Source: Bidens hawaiensis (lineage: Eukaryota; Streptophyta; Magnoliopsida; Asterales; Asteraceae). From it: a DNA stretch of 64,000 nt. The stretch covers positions 124,001 through 188,000 of the forward strand of contig JAIQDT010003876.1 of assembly GCA_021521415.1 (NCBI GenBank). Direction: 5' to 3'. Position 1 is the first letter of the stretch, and each line of letters starts with the position of its first letter. Below are positions 58,802 through 64,000 of this stretch, piece by piece. The translations under genes were made by a program, and so were the position numbers. The notes under the pieces were generated by a model that was not told where the DNA came from, searched no databases, and saw nothing but the letters and a program-made list of their open reading frames with translations.

Positions 58802-59951
58802 ACAATAGGAGTAACAAGGAACTCACGTCTCTCTAGTTCTACCTTACAATTCTTAATCATTCTCATACTTTAACGAAAGTATCTCTAGTGGTCTCTTCCA
58901 TAAAATCTCAGGTACACAAATACTTTCTTCGTAGCGTCTTCTTTTCATATTTGCTACAATAAGTAGCTTCATCCTTTCATGACTGTTCAATTAAGATTCC
59001 TTGACAATCACCTGTCCATCTCGTTTATCTCTGCTTCCTCATCGTTCCCTTCATTACTCACGATCCCAACTAGTTCACATATGGAGTTAACTATTGCAGG
59101 CATACAACATGTATTGACTCATTCTAGTTGGCTTACCTCCATTTCCTTCGTGTTAATCCACTTAGATTTTCTTGTTTGGGTTGCCTCTAATGGTTCTGCA
59201 AACATTGTTGGCATTGTAGTGCAAAACAATTTAGAAACTGCTTTAGTGTGCATGACAACAAGCTCTAAGCGTGATCCTTCTTTATTACTTCCTAAAGTTA
59301 AAGTCCTACTACTTTCGTACATCGATTTTATCACATCCTTTTCGAAAAGGTGTCTGGTTGGCACCTGTCTTACCACAGCGTCCAGTACGACCTCCTCGCG
59401 CTTTTCCCTTTGTATCAATCATCTATCTTGTCTTTGACAACACAAATGTTATCACTCTAGGAATTATTTAGCACATGATTCGTAAGGTAAGTAGTTAATG
59501 ACAATGGCCAAGTGTAATTACTCTTTACATTACTCCTCATGTTCTACGTACTTCCCTTTATGATTTCACTTGTGCTAGTTTCTACTTTTCACACAATCAT
59601 TTAAACATACATATAACCTACATTCTTATCCCTAGAAATTAAGCGAGCATACACATTCTTTTCCTAGAAATTAAGCTAGCATACACATTCTTTTCCTAGA
59701 AATTAAGCTAGCATACAAACATTCTTTCTTTAGAAATTAAGCTAACATCATACATTCTTCCACTTTCATTTAACATGCATGTACATATATTTCTAAATCT
59801 TTACATGAACTTAATCATGCAACTTACCATTACCGAGTTTGCTTGAGCGACACATGGGTTTTTTGAGCTGGCATATTCTCCCTTTTCTTACTTAAGTCCC
59901 ATTCTCTGTTCGAGTCTAAGCATGCTGGATGCTTAATTCTCTCGAACTTAT
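58802..59951 (-). other. Element B: gag region and leader, unrecognisable
   Basis: Gag should lie here, but I find no capsid or zinc-knuckle motif. Two overlapping open frames near 58979-59437 (152 codons plus strand, 99 codons minus strand) have no recognised domain. The sequence may come from rearrangement or another insertion. Confidence 0.45.
59621..59760. repeat. Tandem ~34-bp repeat, 4 copies
   Basis: Units with ATTCTT-TTCCTAGAAATTAAGCTAGC-ATACAC recur from about 59625 to 59757 in the leader of element B. Confidence 0.82.
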
Positions 59952-59964
59952 GCTCTGATACCAA
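59952..59964 (-). promoter_or_regulatory. Primer-binding site of element B, tRNA-Met type
   Basis: The minus strand reads TTGGTATCAGAGCATAAG two bases after the LTR end GGGGCCTTACA. Confidence 0.88.
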
Positions 59965-60439
59965 CTTGTAAGGCCCCAGTCCCGGTGCCCTACTTTGATG
60001 TTGGATTTACTCATAAAGACGTATCTAAAGATCAGAGTTAATTAAAACTTTTCGCGGAATATAAAAACATCAAACATATTTTACAAAATCATAACATTCT
60101 TGTTTAAAACATTCAAATTGTCTTAAGATAAAACATTGTAACTTTCCTTCACTAGATGCCAGTCAGCTCAGTCCATGCAATGTGTCGCCTTCAAGCCAGC
60201 TCCTTCATCCTATTTGCCTGCGTGCATACTAAAAGTCAGCTATGCTGAGTGAGTTCTAGTTAATCAGGAAACATACAATACATACACATACTTACTTATA
60301 AATACGTATCCGAAAATTGATATCCCATTCTTAACCTATTATCTTTCTATATACATACTTTCATTCTTTCTTTCTTTCATACTTTCATTCTTTTAGTCTG
60401 TGCATTTCATACAACACTAACTATTCTCTCTATAACCTT

Positions 60440-60690
60440 CGTAGATATTATTAGGGTCTGCAACCCTCTAACCTTCGCAGAGTTTAGAAGAGTCTGCAAC
60501 CCTTTAACCTCCGCGGAGTTTAGAATATTCTGCAACCCTTTAACCATCGCAGATATTATTAGGGTCTGCAACCCTTTAACCTTTGTAGATATTATTAGGA
60601 TCTGCAACCCTTTAACCTTCACATATATTTTTAGGGTCTTCAACCTTTCACTTTCACATATATTATATGGGTCTGCAACCCTTTAACCAT
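60440..60690 (-). repeat. Tandem ~35-bp repeat in 5' LTR of B
   Basis: Seven or so units of GTCTGCAACCCTTTAACCTTCGC-AG-ATATTATTAGG. Copy number exceeds that in the 3' LTR (30346-30530). Confidence 0.8.
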
Positions 60691-61249
60691 ACATTCAATC
60701 CATCCCTTAATCATACATACATTTTCTTTTTATAACATACTTTCGTACCATATTCATATCATTTCTTACCTTCATACACATATTTCATACTAGAAATATT
60801 ACACATTACTTTCCCTGACGATACGTGCAATATCCGAAGATCGTTCATGCACTGATAAGCATTCATTCATAACATTCAGACATACTATCACATCAATCGT
60901 CATAGCATACACTTACCATTTAAGGTAAGTGTATTAACATTCACATCGAGTATGCACACAGCCCGAAAACATAACAAGGAAATGGGGCTAGAAACTCACA
61001 TGCAAGCGATTCCTTTCTAAATTCACGGTTATGCCCTTCTTGAGCTGTGCACGGTGAACTGTGTATCTATTAACAAGCATTGCTTAACTAATCCTAATCA
61101 TAATATATTTCTAAGTCATTTACAATTTTAAACGTTACCTTTCCTTATTAATGAATTACTTATCTTTAGTTCATACGTCATTCAAGTCCATATCTATCGT
61201 TTACATACGTATACACTATTTATCTTTCGTTTATTTCGTAAAATCATTT

Positions 61250-61620
61250 TCACGTATAAGTTTTGGGCGTGTAAGTCATCTGGCGCATAAGTCGTTCTAG
61301 GCGTATATGTTTAGTCCCAGCGTGTAAGTTCTTTTAGCGTATAAGTCATACATACACAACACATTCATATACGTTTATATATATATATACGTATATATAT
61401 ATATACACGTTACATACATATATGGCACATACATATACGGTCATATATATACGTTACATACATATACGGTCCATTCATATATGTTACATATATATATACG
61501 TTACATACATATACTCTGTAACTTATACGTTTATATACATACACGCTGCTGCTTGTACTTATACGGTGCAAGCTTATAAGCTGCATAAACTTATGCAGCG
61601 TATAAATTCTGTTCGACTCC
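61250..61620 (-). repeat. CATATACG / ACTTATACG block in 5' LTR of B
   Basis: Short alternating pyrimidine-purine units, including TATATATATACG and CTTATACG; equivalent to 31050-31440. Confidence 0.75.
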
Positions 61621-62713
61621 TTATAACACGTTTTTAATGTTTTTCCTCAATTACGGTGCCGTCAGCTAACGTTAACCACCTTGGTTGATTAGGGTTTGAT
61701 CATTTATGCCCTAGGTAGCTTCGGGGTGTCTTTATTAGAGCTAAGGTGGTCATAAAGCTTGTTTTTGGTTGATTAAACACTCGAATAAAGCTAGATCTAG
61801 CTTCGAACGGATCATTCGGCATCTGGGGGATGTTGTGGCGGGTTCTAAAATGTTGGGTCAGATGGGATAAAAGATTCTACCATTTTCATGCAAAACTGAC
61901 TTCATTTACCCGTCTTTTTCACGAACCGAACACTACTCGTTTTACCCGAAACGAAACAACTAATTCGTTTACTATCAAGTTCATTACTTTATAAATAATC
62001 ATGACCCGATCTATCATCGTACCATGTTTCGTGCAAATCAATGCACAAAATCTAAGCCGTGTTAACAAAAAAGTACCATTGAGGTTTATGTCTGAAATCA
62101 CTCGAGATGCCCAAAACCATATCAAACGAACTCCGATTTCAGTGAATCAAGCGGCCACGGAACTGCCTCACCGAGATCGACTAGCAACGCCCATTTCCTC
62201 TACCGGAATCTGCCGCTATAGTCGTTGGAAAATCGAAACAGTTTCCGGAGAACTCCGTTTTTTGTTGTTATGGTTTTCCCAATAAAAACCAGACTTACTG
62301 ACCTATGATCGAAGATCTGATATGTGGAAATCTTCATTTATATGTCATGAACACTCAGTTAAAATTGGAGACCAATCTGACGGTTAGATCTTCGGGAATC
62401 GTCGTGTCTTTGTGGGCTATTTTCTCAAAAACGGGAATTAGAAAAGTGTGTGTTTTTTAAGGTATAGGCTATGGTGTAGAGATTGATGAAAATGGAAAAG
62501 ACTAGGGTTTAAGGGGTATTTATGCTCCCTTAAGCTCATGGACCTTAGGCCCATCTTTTTTTTTAGTCCATATTTAATTTCATCTTTAAAGCCTACTTAA
62601 CCTTCCATCTTTATTATTTTATTATTTCGTCTACTAACTCAAGTAAACTTTTCCATCATAATTAATGAATATATTAAATATTATTTTTAGACATTTTGGG
62701 ATGTTACAATTTA

Positions 62714-63043
62714 CACTTGTTCATGGAATTGTATGATTTTTATGTGCTTATATCAAAACTTGTGTGAACTCACCAACTATTCATTTAGTTGACTTTATTT
62801 TATATATATGTTACAGGTACAATTATTAGAGGATGAAACGGAGAACACACTAGGACTAAGGTTATATTAATAAATGGACAAGTTGTTAATACTTCTTGTA
62901 TTATCCTTGTATTTCCTGTTACAAACATGTGTACTTGATGTTTAATTTAATTAATGATAATATTGTCACTTAATAGTGTCACATGTGTGTTGAGCAATCT
63001 GTACGCCACACTCAGGCGTTTCTGCTTTAACCGAGGTGTTACA
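62714..63043 (+). mobile_element. 3' part of the plus-strand gypsy LTR split by element B
   Basis: It continues 14334-16526 after the ATTTA duplication and ends ACCGAGGTGTTACA. It contains TTGACTTTATTTTATATATATG and TTACAGGTACAATT. A tRNA-Met primer-binding site follows, so this is a 5' LTR. Confidence 0.7.
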
Positions 63044-63045
63044 GA

Positions 63046-63057
63046 TTGGTATCAGAG
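63046..63057 (+). promoter_or_regulatory. Primer-binding site of the outermost element
   Basis: GATTGGTATCAGAG two bases after the LTR end, tRNA-Met type. Confidence 0.85.
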
Positions 63058-63529
63058 ACTTGACTATAAGATAGGACATTAGACATAGTGTCCTAGTTGG
63101 TTATAACTTATCTTTTTATTTATTTAGGGTTGCATGATTAGAAATTATGTGGGTTCTATTCGATTGTTCAGTTCATATTATTTGGTTATTATTGATTTAT
63201 TTATGCCTCATATACACAAATGCTATTTTACTTTGCCTCATGTACAAAAACATCACAAACAAGTCCAAGTCTCATGCCTAAAACAAAGATTTTCAAACAT
63301 TTTTCATCAATCAATCTTCTTTTGTTTTTCCGATATTTCTTCTTTTTAAAGATGATTCTACGTAGCTGGTATGTAGTAACTGGAAGGGGGACATGCTTGT
63401 TTTCTGAACTCTTGAGACCAAGGTTATTGAAACCTAAGGATAAGCAATGCATACAAATCCCGATCAGACGCGAGACCCGGTTGCTTACCAGGAGAGTTCG
63501 GAAAGGGCGTGAAACCTATTAGGCCAAAA
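63058..63529 (+). other. Leader or truncated interior of the outermost element
   Basis: No gag motif. A basic 100-codon frame at 63220-63522 (ending RRETRLLTRRVRKGRETY) has no recognised domain. Confidence 0.4.
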
Positions 63530-64000
63530 TGTAACACCCCAAACACCATACAAATCATCACTTTAAGCTTTCAAACGTGACCATGTCCTCTTTGTGAAAA
63601 GGAATATGGGTACATTCCTAAAGATGTTACACAAGTCATGGTGGTTCATGCGACGTGTGATTCCGATGTTATACAATGTGTTTTAACCAGAAAGACAGTC
63701 ATGTCGTGGTGATACATGAATATCCAGCTTTTGGTTTGATTTGATTATGTATTTTGATTTTTTTTTGTGTTGTAATACAAGAATAGTCGAATTTCAACTC
63801 TTTTTCATTATTTATTATTATGGTTTAAAATTGAAACTTCGAAAAGTCATGGTGATACATGAATTGTCGACTTTCAGTTTGATTATTTTCTATGTATATT
63901 CATTTATTATTTCACGATTTGAAATTTAAACTTCGAAAAGTCGTGGTGATACATGAATAGTCGAGTTTCAGTTCGATTATGTTATTATTTTATTCATTTA
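63530..64000 (+). repeat. LTR-like start followed by irregular tandem repeat
   Basis: TGTAACACCCCAAACACC at 63530 looks like a gypsy LTR start, but it does not match 14334-16526 and lacks a convincing polypurine tract. From about 63690, CGTGGTGATACATGAATAGTCGA-TTTCAGTT-GATTATG recurs three times (about 63705, 63848, 63942), separated by AAACTTCGAAAAGTC text. The array runs to the window end. Confidence 0.45.

Larger units (their letters stand above)
16532..62708 (-). mobile_element. Tekay-like gypsy element B, spread over 46 kb by nested insertions
   Basis: Two related LTRs in the same orientation bound it: 59967-62708 (5') and 16532-32459 (3', itself interrupted). ATTTA stands immediately outside both ends (16527-16531 and 62709-62713). 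Its own sequence totals about 9 kb; the rest is Athila-1, Athila-2 (with its own insertion) and element C. The internal region keeps protease, part of RT, and scraps of RNase H and integrase, all with stops. LTR divergence is clearly larger than in element C, consistent with B being the oldest host in the block. Confidence 0.88.
59967..62708 (-). mobile_element. 5' LTR of element B (2742 bp)
   Basis: In plus coordinates it starts TGTAAGGCCCCAGTCCC and ends TTTGGGATGTTACA, then ATTTA (62709-62713). It aligns with 16532-16930 plus 30274-32459. The TATA-like element is mutated here (GCATAAATA, minus, about 62516-62524) relative to the 3' copy. Confidence 0.9.

Overview
This window looks like plant heterochromatin, a dicot and probably Asteraceae judging from the style of its repeats; the family is an impression, not proof. 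I find no host protein-coding gene, tRNA or rRNA. Nearly all of it is transposable-element sequence, mostly Ty3/gypsy LTR retrotransposons of the Tekay-like chromovirus and Athila lineages, with smaller pieces of copia, Tat-like gypsy, LINE, PIF/Harbinger and a Tourist-like MITE.

Left part (1-16526). The 3' end and LTR of a copia element (1-781) sit in the decayed integrase of a plus-strand Tekay-like element (A). That integrase also carries a 469-bp solo LTR (1609-2077). A's 3' LTR is 2777-4811. Next come a 177-bp MITE (6036-6212), a minus-strand gypsy LTR with primer-binding site and a gag-position ORF (6927-9941), a Harbinger transposase tail fused to a Tat-like integrase remnant (10252-11735), a LINE ORF1 remnant with A-tail (12515-14333), and the 5' part of a plus-strand gypsy LTR (to 16526).

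Nested block (16527-63043). This is resolved by five exact 5-bp target-site duplications. A plus-strand gypsy LTR is split by element B (Tekay-like, minus, 16532-62708, TSD ATTTA). B in turn received Athila-1 in its 3' LTR (minus, 16931-30273, TSD CATTC), Athila-2 in its decayed integrase region (plus, 33025-47154, TSD GTTGT), and element C in its reverse transcriptase (Tekay-like, plus, 48320-58061, TSD AATCT). The 5' LTR of Athila-2 was then split by a 3.1-kb non-autonomous LTR element (minus, 33956-37068, TSD AACAT). Element C is youngest: its LTRs differ by roughly 1% by eye and it keeps a 1402-codon gag-pol frame, ended by one stop just before a chromodomain-like tail.

The most unusual signal is that four of these elements carry separate arrays of short dyads in LTR or non-coding internal DNA. 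Athila-1 has about 15 copies of a dyad with arms CCCATCGCG and CGCGATGGG around ATA or TAT, in both LTRs and in a third, non-homologous internal cluster; some flanking arm bases change on both sides so that pairing is kept. Athila-2 has GCACGGGGCCGTGC dyads, the non-autonomous element has AGCACAAAGTGTGCT dyads, and C has a three-copy CGCTCG/CGAGCG hairpin unit plus a 58-bp CpG-rich tandem array. No protein is tied to these arrays here; any shared function is inference.
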